Source: Diphasiastrum complanatum (Eukaryota > Streptophyta > Lycopodiopsida > Lycopodiales > Lycopodiaceae). From it: a stretch of 64,000 nucleotides of DNA. Positions within the stretch are counted from its first letter, which is position 1, and each line of letters opens with the position of its first letter. Under the pieces are notes generated by a model. The model had not been told where the DNA came from. It made no database searches and saw nothing but the letters and a program-made list of their open reading frames with translations. The stretch spans positions 48,871,364 to 48,935,363 of the forward strand of contig CM055095.1 of NCBI GenBank assembly GCA_029204225.1, read 5' to 3'. The translations under genes were made by a program, and so were the position numbers. This document shows positions 21,181 to 33,767 of the stretch, in pieces.

Positions 21181-22000
21181 GAGGAATGAAATGGATGTTG
21201 GTGGTTCTCTCAACTTTCAAAAGTCAATTCCTAGCATCAATAAGATTGGTAGATTTTATGCAAAGTCTAAAGAGATTCCTTATGCTAGATCTAGGTTGAG
21301 ATCTAATGAGCTTCTTGGAGATAGTTCTTGTTGTGCTAACTTGGCAACTTTTGGTGAATCTATGATCAATGTTTTGGATCCATTGGATCTTGAAGATGGA
21401 CTAGTGCTACCTACAAGTCAAATGGAGTCAAGTGGTACTAAATTAGTATCATGTTTGAACTCTTCTACTCATAGATTTCCAAGACTTGGTGGCTCTTCAA
21501 TGGAACTACATGGCAAGTGCAAAAATGGAAAAGGTAAGAAGAGAGCTAACTTCATCAATGGAGGTGATGAAAACTCTTCTTTGAAAATGGTTGTTGCTAA
21601 TGATTTATTTACTCATTTGGAAAAATATGGAAAGGTTATTTTGCATCTTTATGTGATGAATCCAAGAAAGTCATTTGTGCAACAGGTGGTGTCACATGTA
21701 TTCATAAAGAAAGTAGATCAAAAGGTTCTATCATGAGACTTGGTGAGGAAGATCTCAAGTCAAAAGGGAGAGATGAATGTGAAGTGTTCAAAGTAGGATG
21801 TACCTTTGAATGAAGGTTTTTGTGAAGGATAGTGAGGGTTCATTATCATTACCTATATCATTGATTAGAAGTCCAAGTTTGACAAGAAAAAGTACTTCAA
21901 TCATTTTTATGTTGAAGGTACTATGTATTCTTTCATGGCTTCTAATGTTCGAGATTCTTCCATTTCTTATGATGCAACTATCAAGTCCCAATAGTAACAT
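21181..22000 (+). pseudogene. Conserved non-pol 3' internal region of copia remnant 2
   Basis: The frame continues to 21736 with YARSRLRSNELLGD, VLDPLDLEDGLVLPTSQ, SSTHRFPRLGGSS, HGKCKNGKGKKRANFING and a stop. After one frame change, SKKVICATGGVTC, GSIMRLGEED and CEVFKVGCTF (about 21655-21812) match remnant 1. Remnant 3 shares LEDGLV and THGFRRF-like residues. No integrase, RT or RNase H motifs are present. Similarity to remnant 1 ends near 21990. Confidence 0.55.
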
Positions 22001-23130
22001 TGGCCTAAAATTTTATATTAACTAGCGCACAATTTTCCCTCTCTCGTAATTTTGCCCTAAATTCTATAAACTAATTAAGAACATGGTCTCTCGTTTAATT
22101 TTACGTGGACCATAATGTCAGCCTAAAATTTTAAAGTAACCCTAAATTCAAAAGTCTCTGGTTCCTGACTTTTGCCCGAAATCTTTATCTAATTACTTAA
22201 AGATGTGGTTGTTAGTCTAGAATCATTTCATGCTTAGGTCTTCAAATGTTCTTGTTTGCTCTCTTGTTTTCTTAATATCATAATCTATTCAAACTAGCAT
22301 ACCGATATTTTTTCAAACTTATGCTGAGCATAGCTTTCTATGCTTAGCATAGAATTAAGTTTTTTTTGTTTTTTGTCAACTTATTCAACCATGTCCCAAG
22401 ACTAAAATCAAAATTGTAGTTGTTTTAAATTGTCTCTTTGTAGTATTTCCTTCATAGTTTAGCAATGGAAAGTTCATCTTCTTTAGTTCCTCTTGTTGTA
22501 ACTTATTACGATTGAGTTTTTACGAGTTCATCATCCAACTCATTGCACTTCTAGCTTCAAAAAATAGTGAAAATCATCAATATTGGGTTGCTTAAGTAAT
22601 TGACTTCATTCAGAGTAACGACACGTCGACAAAAACTGTATGTGCACATTGGATGCGTATTACTTCAACAAACGCTTTTCTGAGAGGGGATGAGCTAGAA
22701 ATGTTGCAATTAGATCCAAAAGGCAAGCGGCAGCGTTCAACAAAAAATCAACCAAGAGTTGATAATGTAAATCTCCAAGATGTGGATGTACTTGCGTTTA
22801 ATTTTGAGTTGAAAATGTGAATCTTTTACGAAAGTCAACAATATCTATTTTGCAAGAACATCTTGGATTAAATGCACAACCGTGTGAATTCTGTTCTGTT
22901 GTTCATTCATCGTTGGCAGAGAGCAATTGGATGCAAAGGCTTCTCATTCTTCATCGCTGCAGTTGCTCTCTATCCTTCCCCTAGGAGGCCCGGAATTGAC
23001 AATATCACGGTTTGCCGAAAACTCATGAGATATCATACACCATGACCTTTCTTGGATCTAATGAGGGCCTCATACCTCAACATGATAAAACTTTTGGTTG
23101 GATTGTGAAAGCTCTTGCGATACCCATTGC
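22001..23130. other. AT-rich spacer with one possible exon
   Basis: It is mostly non-coding. A stretch at about 22620-22820 stays open for around 65 codons on the plus strand with KTVCAHWMRITST and GDELEMLQLDPKGKRQR. I do not recognise it. The TATGCTGAGCATAG palindrome lies near 22321. Confidence 0.35.
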
Positions 23131-23205
23131 TAGAAGAGAGTGTGGTCCAATGGTTAGGATAGTGTCATCCAAGCAATAGAGCCAGATTCCCTCGATAGGA
23201 GATCA
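23131..23205 (+). other. tRNA-like sequence, possible SINE head
   Basis: TGGTCCAATGGTTAGGAT (from 23142) matches the D-arm and A box of a Glu-type tRNA. A degenerate GATTCCCTCG follows about 40 bases later where a B box would be. The acceptor and anticodon stems do not fold as a functional tRNA, so this is a tRNA-derived relic, perhaps the head of a SINE. Confidence 0.35.
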
Positions 23206-23370
23206 TAAACCATCATTACAAAGATGTTAGTTATGAGACCAATCTAGCGTGATTGTGCCATTCTTGGCATTCAACCAACCCAACCTTGCTATCATGGGGG
23301 GCTTTCACTCATTAGTTGGGTGGTTTCTCTCTTGGATGTTGTCAAGCTCTTTCCATTTGTTAAGCTTTCA

Positions 23371-23507
<137 letters not shown>

Positions 23508-23629
23508 TTGAAGTTTTACTTTTCTGAAGCTCTCTCTTTCTCAAGCTTTCTCTTTTTCTCAGGCTCCTTTTTTTTTCTTTACATTTGTTAAGCTTTTATC
23601 TCTCTCTTTTCTCCCTCTTTACACACACA

Positions 23630-24783
23630 ATGTCTTCTAGTGGTAGTGGTTCTAGGAGAAGACCAAGATTTTCTTCTAGTGCAAGAGGAGGATCTTGTTC
23701 CGATCGGATTGCGGACTTTTATGGTTCGCTATCTCCCGATGAGAGACAAAGATTGAAACATCTTTGTCTTTCCGAAGAGGAGCCCGATTCCAATAGAGGT
23801 AATCTTTTGATGGATGTCCCATCGGAGGAATCATCCAATTTGTTTTATAATCTAGAAGATGATGGCTCCATCATTAAGGATACCAAAGGCAACGTCATCG
23901 TCAATAGGATGCACGACCTTGCTCTCAAATATTTTGGCCATAGCTTATTCACTCCTTGGGAGCAACAAAACCAAGATGACAAGAATAAGATACTTGTGCT
24001 TTTGAATAGTGAGTTTCCTCAATCAAATAGATTTGGGGAGGTGTGAGCATAGACGAATATGTGTATGCATATTCGTCATAAGTGTCAATCCTTACAAAGA
24101 TATGTAAAAAATGGAAAAAAAAGACCGGGATGGGCTTCAAAGAAAGATTGGGCAAAGGTGATACACGAGTCCAAACATCCGAATCCGGATCGCTTCAAAC
24201 AACAACGGAAAGCAACCAAATCAAGAATCAATCTCTTGGGTCAATCTCACCTTGGCTTGGGTGGAAAATCCAATTTACAAGCCCAATTTGTAAGTTTTGC
24301 TTTTTTAGTTTGATTTTATTATAATTATTTTTGTAACGTTTTTAATTACTAATCATGTTTTGTATCTAAATGATTGTATTCATGTTTGTATAGCAAAGAG
24401 ATTTTGGGAGAAAATACACGAATGCCGAAAATAAGATTGGGTACCAACAAGGCTACAATGCCTTGGTGGACCATCTTGCTCAACAAGGCATTCATCCTAT
24501 GGTAAATTCTTGCTACATTCGTCTCATTTGCTTCTACTATCTAATAATCATTGTTATTAATCTTTCTTGCTTATTAATGAACTGCATTTACTTTACTTAT
24601 TGGTTATTGACTTTTGTTATTTTTTGTGATGTGTAGAGAAGCTCGGCATCTTATGTAGAGGAGGGGTCGGGTGAAGAAGCCGGTGAAGTGGAAGCGGGGG
24701 GGGGGGGGAAAGGGGAGATGTCCGGAAGTGAGAGTGAAGGACAAGCTTCCGCACAAGACTCGGATTCGGACCATGACAATTAA
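23630..24783 (+). pseudogene. CACTA/En-Spm Transposase_24-like gene, copy A
   Basis: Three exons: ATG 23630 to 24289 (donor GTAAG), 24394-24501 and 24637-24783 (TAA). The product starts with a Ser/Arg-rich tail, then DVPSEESSNLFYNLED, ALKYFGHSLFTPWEQQ, LLNSEFPQSNRFGEV, RPGWASKKDW, and a basic segment with NPDRFKQQRKATKSR resembling the Transposase_24 (Ptta/En/Spm) domain. It ends with an acidic tail rich in Gly, Glu and Ser. Two in-frame stops (TGA and TAG near 24046-24055) sit where copy B reads VWALMNM. The family call is from motif resemblance and from the DUF4218 fragment nearby. Confidence 0.45.
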
Positions 24784-25686
<903 letters not shown>

Positions 25687-25749
25687 ACAATACAATACAA
25701 TCGACGCATTGAGAAACACAAATCTCATTTTGCACGTTTTTTTTTTTTG

Positions 25750-26460
25750 CACAAAAAATTTTGCGTGGTACATCCATGCGTGGTAGAACCACGCCACTGA
25801 TATTTTCTAGAAAAAATACAAAAAAATATTGCCACGCGTGGCACAACCATGCGACACAAATTGCATGGTTGTGCCACGCGTGGTACAACCACACTTGCTA
25901 TAACCACGAAAGTTAAATTTTTCAAAATTTCCGTCATTTCTTGGCCGGACGGGTTGTTGTCTGCCAGAAAATTTGTCGGCGTGGCTCTTCCATGCGTGGC
26001 TCTACCACGCGTCAGTTGCCACGCGCATTGCCACGCAAACCGGACGAGCTCCAAATTGACCCCCGTCTTATGTGTGTGGCAAATTGCCAATGTATGTAGT
26101 TGTGATGCGAACCCGATACTTAATCAAAATTTTGACATTTTTCTTCGCGTGGCTCTGCCACGCGTGGTAGATCCACACCAAAATTTCTCCAGGGATCTTG
26201 CCGGTCAAATCCAGGCTGGAGGTGGGTCCGACATTGAATGTTTTTTTCTCATGGCATTGTCACACGTGGCAGTGCTACACAAATTTTTTTAAACCAAAAT
26301 TCAAAAAAATGAACGCTAACATTGCTCTTAATCAGCCTCTAATCTAACATTCACTTATTTTGGAGATTTGCCACACGTGACAAATCTCTAGAGAAAATTC
26401 CAGAGAATTGTAATTCTATATTGTCACGTGTGGCAAATTTTGCAACGCGTGGCAAAATAT
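25750..26460. repeat. Array of CACGCGTGG palindromes (transposon subterminal type)
   Basis: At least nine copies of the CCACGCGTGGCA motif or half-sites of it occur in both orientations, e.g. 25831-25842, 25872-25885, 26156-26170 and 26440-26452, separated by AT-rich spacers. A further full site is at 29328-29341 upstream of copy B. Dense, oriented short motifs near element ends are the binding sites of CACTA transposases. I infer that this is the subterminal region of the element carrying the Transposase_24-like gene. I did not find a CACTA terminal repeat. Confidence 0.45.
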
Positions 26461-27600
26461 ATTTGTGTAATTTTTTTTTAAAACTATTTGAACAATATTT
26501 TGATAAACAAACAACCCTATGATTAATTTAAAAGTAAATGAAATTTTTATTAGGCTTTAAATAAGTGTGGACTAATAATAAAATGATTATTATGTGATCA
26601 TGATTGTGATTAAAAATCAAATGATCATTGTGTCAAATTATTGTGTTCTGACGAAATCAACATTGTGCTTCGACCAGAGTGAATATATGAAGATATTGCT
26701 TTAATAGATTTTAAATATAGTAAGGATGTTTCAAAAGGAAAATGTTTTTGAAGCGACTATAAATGATCAACGTATGTTCACTAATTGTTTTCTTTGGTCA
26801 ATCTATTTTTGCTAGATCTTTAATAAGATATAGATTGCATTGAAAGAATTTGATTTAAAATGAATCAGAAGTGATTGCTAGATTGAAATCAAAATAAACT
26901 TGAAAAATACAAGAATGTATTATATATAATTTATTCATCATCACAAGATTCAAATTCATCAGCCAATACATCTTGCAACTCATCTCCGCTTAGATGATTT
27001 TCATCATCACTATAGTAATCGGGTCCTCTCTCAATATTGTCATTTGTGTCAAATCATTCGATTCATTTATAGTATTTTCTATAATATTTAGAGAACTTGG
27101 AGATATTTCTATATCCGCATCAACCATGATTGTGTTGTCAATATTCAAGTCCTCCATTTCCATATCATAAGTACATATTATTTCATGAATACTACAATAT
27201 AAATACTTGTTTCGAGACATTTTTTCAGCAGATGACATATTCGTTGGTTGATTGTGATATAAATATTTGATCTGTAATATACGAACAAAATCAATATTAA
27301 ATCTTATTGAAGTACACGTGAAATTGACAAAATACAAATTACATACAATGCATCAACTTTGAGAATAATGGTAGACATCTAACAAGACCAATCGAGTACT
27401 GGAGTTTGCAAAATCACCAAATAAATCAAGACTAGCTTTAGATTTAAGCTATATTAAGTGCATCTAAATTGACTATGTGACAATTGCTCCTGGAATCACT
27501 ATGATCAAGCAATCAAAGCAATAGTAGATGTTTCTAGGATAGCAAATCACTTCACTATCATTCAATTAATAACTATGTAGATCATCAAAATCACTCAAAC
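26461..27600 (-). pseudogene. Possible minus-strand exon, unknown acidic protein
   Basis: A frame from about 27240 downward encodes MSSAEKMSRNKYLYC, EMEDLNIDNTIMVDAD and SPSSLNIIENTINES. A frame change near 27015 then gives DYYSDDENHLSGDELQD, so an acidic protein seems to have been encoded. There are no splice-site arguments and no family recognised. The flanking sequence (26461-26950, 27340-27600) is AT-rich with nothing seen. Confidence 0.25.
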
Positions 27601-28125
27601 ATAGATGCTGCAATTGCAACTCGGTCTATTGGCTTTCATATATGAGATCAAGAGGGTTGTGGAAGGACAGATAGCTTCCGCGGAAGCTCAAAAAAATTTC
27701 AGGCACCTTAAGGTGACCAGCAAATTCTTTGATGGCCATTCTAAGTTTTCTCTTGGAATGATTGGATTGACCAAATATTGTCTAGATGTTGCCAAGACAA
27801 AAGCGATTTTCTTTTATTCAAAACAAATGTTGCAAGTGTTTCATGACCATTACCTTATGGCATGGAAGGTTTGGATAGATCAACATTGATGACCTACTAA
27901 CAATAAATAAGAAAAATATGTTCTTAATCTTGATTGATTGATGTTCACTTTCTTTAAATAAACATCATCATCCACTATTTCTTCAACTTGAATATTGGGT
28001 TGAGTGACCTTGCACTTGTGCATTCAACATAGTACATTTATTTGTTAATAATGATGGATCTTAATGGTTTAGACTTCGAACAAGTCCAATAAAAAACAAT
28101 GTGTACTCAAGCCTGAGTTGCAGCG

Positions 28126-28442
28126 TGTTATGTGCACGTAACCAGTGCCAAACCCTAGAGAACACAGGAGGCCAGATACCACAGTCAGGTTTGTGTCCAG
28201 AATACACGACCAATAGGGCAAGACAGTGTGAGTAGTGTGCCCTAGCACGGTCCATAGCCATGGCGGGCCTAACACAGCCTAGGGACCCTATTAGCAGGAT
28301 AGGGCCCCACGTTGGGTCCCGACATGCAGTCGGCCACATCAGTGCCACGTGGTTGACACTTGGCAGTATGCATGCTACCAGGCCTCACACTGGGCTAGGA
28401 GGGGCTTGCTCCATATCATGGAGTAGGCAAGGTTGGGTGGAT
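28126..28442 (+). repeat. Solo-type LTR related to the chromovirus
   Basis: TGTTATGTGCACGTAACC opens a 317-bp copy that follows the 8866-9183 LTR to the same GGTTGGGTGGAT ending, with scattered substitutions. There is no internal sequence on either side. The flanks (TGCAGCG and TAGTTAG) show no 5-bp duplication, so it may be a fragment or an old solo LTR. Confidence 0.7.
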
Positions 28443-29320
28443 TAGTTAGTGTTTGCCCTACTGTGGTGTTAGGATCTATTACACAGCGGAACGCGATCCA
28501 GAAGGAATCCGTTCCGGATCGTGGACGTTCCGGGACCATAAACTCTGTCCCGGAACTCTATCTCGTGGATTTGTGCATGTGCCTTGAAACAAATTGGGAA
28601 TGTTATGGATCAGGCATGCAATAGTTGTTTAGCTATAGGAAGAGTTGCAAGTCTGTCGGACTATTTTTTAGAACATCGATGTGGTAGTTTCTAACTTTCT
28701 AAAAGAATTTCCTCACTAGTTGTACTGTTTGGAGCTTTAATCTTGAAGATCATTTGATGCTTTTGATGCTTAGAGGTTGGTGCTTGAAGATTTTGAAAGT
28801 TTTTGGACTTTTTGAAGTTTTTGCTTTTGAAAGTTTTTGAATAAAGTTTGGTTCGCGACCACTTGGTTCGTGACCACTTCGAGCCATGGACTTAGATGGG
28901 CGTGTGGGCTCGGGTGGGCTTGGGTGGGTGCGTGGGTCCTCGACAATTCCCTTACATGTCACTAACATAAAAAAAATTAAAAAAACTTAAAACATGTCAT
29001 ACTATTCTTTATTCTTTTATAAGTTCTAAGATAATCTTGTAAATTACTTAAATTTAATGTCTTATTATTTTAAAAATTGTCTTCTAAAATAAAAACATTA
29101 AATGTCTTGTCTCACTTTCACTTGTCCTTAAAAGAATGAGACAAGACATTTAAATTTTTATATTTTGTAAATAGATTCTCACCTTTTTTTTAATCACTAA
29201 AGTAATAATTTTTTTTTGCACACAATTACATTTTGACACCTTGCAGGCTCTGGGCACAAAAAAATTTGCATTTTATTACCTTCTTGTAGGCCATCAGAGT
29301 ACGACGACATTAAAAAATTA
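28443..29320. other. Spacer with one GTTCCGGAACG-family block
   Basis: Directly after the solo LTR, 28484-28560 holds CAGCGGAACGCGATCC and CCGTTCCGGATCG, relatives of the block at 9297-10030. The rest is AT-rich; a GGGTGGGCTTGGGTGGG purine-rich stretch lies near 28905-28935. No gene is seen. Confidence 0.45.
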
Positions 29321-29491
29321 TTTTTTTGCCACGCGTGGCAAAAATTGCCATGGCAGTGCCTCGCAAACTTGAATCCAAAAAATACTTTAAATAGAGCATT
29401 TTTGAACACATTTCTTCACTAGTTTTTTGCACAGTGTTTCTTTGGTATTGCTTTCATTGTGTTAGTGTAATGCTTTCATTGTGTTAGTGAT

Positions 29492-29802
<311 letters not shown>

Positions 29803-29927
29803 TTGAAGTTTTACTTTTCTTAAGCTCTCTCTTTCTCAAGCTTTCTCTTTTTCGCAAGCTCTTTTTTTTTGTCTTTCCATTTGTTAAGCTTTTATCTCTC
29901 TCTTTTCTCCCTCTTTACACACACAAT

Positions 29928-30800
29928 ATCTTCTAGTGGTAGTGGTTCTAGGAGAAGACCAAGATCTTTTTCTAGTGTAAGAGGAGGATCCGGTTCCGAT
30001 CGGATTGCGGACTTTATGATTCGCTATCTCCCGATGAGAGACAAAGATTGAAACATCTTTGTCTTTCCGAAGAGGGGCCCGATTCAATAGAGGTAATCTT
30101 TCGATGGATGTCCCATCGGAGGAATCATCCAATTTGTTTTATAATTTAGAAGATGAAGGCTCCATCGTCAAGGATACCAAAGGCAACGTCGTCATCAATA
30201 GGATGCACAACCTTGCTCTCAAATATTTTGGCCACAACTTATTCACTCCTTGGGAGCAACAAAACCAAGATGACAAGAATAAGATACTTGCGCTTTTGAA
30301 TAGTGAGTTTCCTCAATCAAATAGAATTGGGGAGGTGTGGGCATTGATGAATATGTGTATGCATATTCGTCATAAGCATCAATCCTTACGAAGATATGTA
30401 AAAAATGAAAAAAAAAGGCCGGGATGGGGTTCAAAGAAAGATTGGACAAAGATGATACACAAGTCCAAACATCCGAATCCGGATCGCTTCAAACAACAAC
30501 GGGAAGCAACCAAATCAAGAATCAATCTCTTGGGCCAATCTCACCTTGGCTCGGGTGGAAAATCCAATTTACAAGCCAATTTGTAAGTTTTGCTTTTTTA
30601 GTTTGATTTTATTATAATTATTTAAGTAATATTTTTAATTACTAATCATGTTTTGTATCTAAATGATTGTATTCATGTTTGTATAACAAAGAGATTTGGG
30701 AGAAAATACACGAATGCCGAATATAAGATTGGGTACCAACAAGGCTACAATGCCTTGGTGGACCATCTTGCTCAACAAGGCGTTCATCCTATGGTAAATT
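29928..30800 (+). pseudogene. CACTA/En-Spm Transposase_24-like gene, copy B
   Basis: This is a close relative of copy A over the 5' flank, exon 1, intron 1 and exon 2. It lost its start (ATG is ATA near 29928) and carries single-base deletions around 30015 and 30080, but it keeps open the stretch where copy A has stops (EVWALMNMCMHIRHKHQS). Exon 1 ends about 30582 at GTAAG; exon 2 (about 30690-30793, YTNAEYKIGYQQGYNALVD) ends at GTAAAT. Exon 3 is absent: similarity ends near 30810 and a different CACTA segment follows. Confidence 0.5.
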
Positions 30801-30903
30801 CTTGCTACATTTGTCATGTTATATCAATATTCTCGCAGGTGGATTTCCTCAAAAGAAATAAAAAATAATGAATTGGATTCCATGAAAATCCAAATGATCG
30901 AAA

Positions 30904-31080
30904 TGGTACGTTGTTAGAAAGAGATTTTCTAACTTTCTTTTGGATATACAAGTGCATTTGGTCAAAGAAGTATCAATTGCAGGACCTGTGCACACACGAT
31001 GGATGTTCTACCTTGAGTGTTTTATAAAAGTTTTGAAGGGCTTTGTGAGACAAAAGGCAAGGCCAGAAGGTATTGGATAA
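30904..31080 (+). pseudogene. CACTA transposase (TNP2/DUF4218) fragment
   Basis: A single frame reads FSNFLLDIQVHLVKEVSIAG, then GPVHTRWMFYLECFIKVLKG, then FVRQKARPEG and a TAA. This is the diagnostic core of DUF4218 in plant En/Spm transposases (xGPVxxRWMxxxExxxKxLKxxVRxxARPEG). The catalytic N-terminal part is not adjacent, so this is an isolated piece. It lies 100 bp after copy B, on the same strand. Confidence 0.8.
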
Positions 31081-31556
31081 TTTTTTTTGCTTTTGTCATG
31101 TGGCCTCTTAAATGGTTGCATGGGGTCATTTAGATTCATGATCAAAAGCATTTATATTATATTGAGGACCTTAGTGATATGTGGCCTATATGATAAATCT
31201 TTTTAATTGTTGGTGTGTGACCTATATAACCTTATATGACCTATATAACCTTATATGAAATCATAGTAATTAGTTGAAATATCATTTAGCATTCTAATAA
31301 AGATGTCATAGATCTTTAAAGTAGTTGAGATAGGCATGCGTGCACTATCTACTGATGTCTAACATTTGTTAGTATGAATCTCATTTTGATTGCTCGTCAT
31401 GTGTAGCCCCACCCAAGCAATTTTCTTGATAGCAATGTTACTAGAATATTAGATTTACATTAAGCATAAGTAGAATATACATGGATTAGATGCTGACATG
31501 TCTTTAACAAATTTTATTATATTTGTTCAGTACATACGGTCTCATAATGATTACTT

Positions 31557-32061
31557 ATGATGTGGTATAGAGTAGTTGGCTACAGCGTGTATATGTCATC
31601 AATGATGTCATCATCATCAGATAGCGATTCATCTCATGATCACAACAACAGGTATATGTTGTTATTGATATTGACATCAATTGCACTTTTCTTGTTATTT
31701 GAATATGAGTGTATAATTTTTCTTGCAAATTTGTTCTTACAGTGACAATTGATTGGAATTATGAATTCTAGGAAAATTATCGTACCTCCACGTGATTTAG
31801 AGAAAGAAAAAAGAATTGAGCTCTATCACAAAAAAAAAGGAGCAAGCAAGACTAAAGTACAATGAACAACTATTGACTGGTTCATCTTCAAGCTCTTCCA
31901 TCAGTCGACGTAGACCGCCTATTGATCCATCACATGTATGTATATTGATTTATGTCATAATTTTTTTATTTGTAATAGTGATGTACTCCGATTTGCTCTT
32001 TGGATATAGTATATTGCTCTTTGGAAAGCCAAGACACCACTCCATCACAAATGAAGGTTGA
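31557..32061 (+). pseudogene. Broken ORF with Ser-rich start, unknown
   Basis: One segment encodes MSSMMSSSSDSDSSHDHNN before a GTATAT donor. A second begins MNSRKIIVPPRDLEKEKRIE and, after a slip in an A9 run near 31830, continues ARLKYNEQLLTGSSSSS and RRRPPIDPSH before TATGTA. Ser/Asp-rich starts followed by a basic block occur in plant DNA-transposon proteins, but I cannot assign a family. Confidence 0.3.
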
Positions 32062-32158
32062 AAATGCACTAAATGTACAAAGACTATTTTGTGTCACATG
32101 TTACAATTTGTCACATGTTAGAATTTGTCAATTTTCACTTGAATGACACTATAAATTT

Positions 32159-32320
32159 GTGCAATTTGCAATTGGATTATTGGACCAGTTTCAACCAGAA
32201 TATGATGAGAGGATACCATGTACATGCACACAATGCAAAGGCCTTAGGATTCGGACAAGGATGATTGTCAACGATCATATTTGGGCCAATGGAGTGCACA
32301 CAGAGAATCCAAGAGTACGA
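32159..32320 (+). pseudogene. Possible transposase-associated zinc-finger exon
   Basis: The frame encodes EYDERIPCTCTQCKG, then RMIVNDHIWANGVHTENP, ending at a GTAAAT donor. The Cys-x-Cys-x2-Cys followed by an Asp-His and an ENP-like segment resembles the N-terminal transposase-associated domain of CACTA transposases (PF13963 style). It is downstream of, not upstream of, the DUF4218 piece, so the two are not one gene in order. Confidence 0.4.
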
Positions 32321-32426
32321 GAGGTAAATTCTTTAAAGTGTTTTTCAGAATTGCTTTAATCTTTGACACTTCAAGTATATTTTGGCCAATAAATATTGAG
32401 CGATAGGATGAGTGCCACGATACTTT

Positions 32427-32600
32427 GAAGTTAATCTCTCACTTGCTTCTAAAAGGAAAAATCCAAATAGAATCTTTAGATGAAGTTAATCTCTCACTTG
32501 CTTCTAAAAGAAAAAATCCAAATAGAATGATTAGATGAAGTTAATCTCTCACTTGCTTCTAAAAGAAAAAATCCAAATAGAATGATTAGATGTAGTTAAT
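32427..32600. repeat. 55-bp tandem repeat, about 3.2 copies
   Basis: Units start at 32427, 32482, 32537 and 32592 (GAAGTTAATCTCTCACTTGC and onward), with one to three differences each. Confidence 0.9.
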
Positions 32601-32630
32601 CTTGATTTCCATATTCAATCACCCATTAAC

Positions 32631-32632
<2 letters not shown>

Positions 32633-32696
<64 letters not shown>
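32633..32696. repeat. (GA)n microsatellite
   Basis: A perfect run of about 32 GA units. Confidence 0.95.
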
Positions 32697-32698
<2 letters not shown>

Positions 32699-33041
32699 AT
32701 GAAAGAGTTAAAGGTAACCAACACTCCCAATTCTAGGAAGGTGTGTAGCCCTTGTTTTCTTCCGTTAAAGGCATGGTTCAAATGTTTTTTGTTGGGAGAT
32801 GAGTTCCACAAAAAAGCCCAAACGTCGTAGGGAGGGAGCATGTGGTGACATTCTGGAGTAGGATATAGTCATGTGGTTCGGGAGTTTTGATTAGCACTCT
32901 ATAATGTTCTCTCTGTTTTTCTCTTCATGTGTGTTTAGGGTCGGTGTGGGTGGGTGTGTGTGTGTGTGTGTGTGTATATTTGTGTGTGTGTTTCATGCTA
33001 CGGGCTTACGGTTTGTGTTATATATTAATTTATGTTTCATG

Positions 33042-33188
<147 letters not shown>

Positions 33189-33219
33189 CTGATACATCTA
33201 ACATTTTCAACTTTTGCAG

Positions 33220-33705
33220 AAGAAGGACCATAAGTTGGTTTCAAGAAAAAGAGTTTCAAGAGAGATCGAGAATATTATTGATAGGATAAATCACATGAAT
33301 ATTGATTTTGGATCATCATTGGCCCTAGATGATGCTCTTGTTGATGATGACCCCTTGCATGATATAATTAGTTCATCAATGCCTTGTGATTCAATCCATG
33401 TCTCCAAATCTCTAGAACGTTCTTACCACCCAACCACACCTATCCTAGATGTTGCACATGAGTCATCCACGATACTCCACGTGGATTTCACAAACTTGAC
33501 CACCCCTTTAAAAAAGAGAACACGTCTTGGACGTATTATGACTAGTTTGAAAGATAATTGCAAATTACTATGCATTGTTGATGTGTCAAAAGACATTCTA
33601 GGTCCTTTGTCTGACCTTCCTCTTTCACCTAGCTTGCAACCATTAGTAAAAACTTTCATTAGAAGTAGATATTCGTGTTCTGAAAATCCAAAAAAGATTA
33701 GGTGA
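33220..33705 (+). CDS. Hypothetical exon, unknown protein
   Basis: After an acceptor-like CTTTTGCAG, a frame of about 161 codons stays open to a TAG-free TGA-like end at 33705. It encodes KKDHKLVSRKRVSREIEN, DDALVDDDPLHDIISSS, TPLKKRTRLGRIM and PLSDLPLSPSLQPLVKTF. No family is recognised. The composition (basic start, acidic and Ser-rich middle) looks like real protein. It is cut by the end of copia remnant 3 just downstream, so its original 3' part may be lost. Confidence 0.35.
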   Translation, partial: KKDHKLVSRKRVSREIENIIDRINHMNIDFGSSLALDDALVDDDPLHDIISSSMPCDSIHVSKSLERSYHPTTPILDVAHESSTILHVDFTNLTTPLKKRTRLGRIMTSLKDNCKLLCIVDVSKDILGPLSDLPLSPSLQPLVKTFIRSRYSCSENPKKIR

Positions 33706-33767
33706 TGATCCCTCATACAGTATGCCAAAATCTCGAGTTCCAATGATGTACCTCAAAATTCGCTTTC

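Noticed and set aside
28061-28348. Minus-strand ORFs over the solo LTR
   Set aside because: They repeat as shadows of the LTR at 5013-5300 and encode nothing recognisable.
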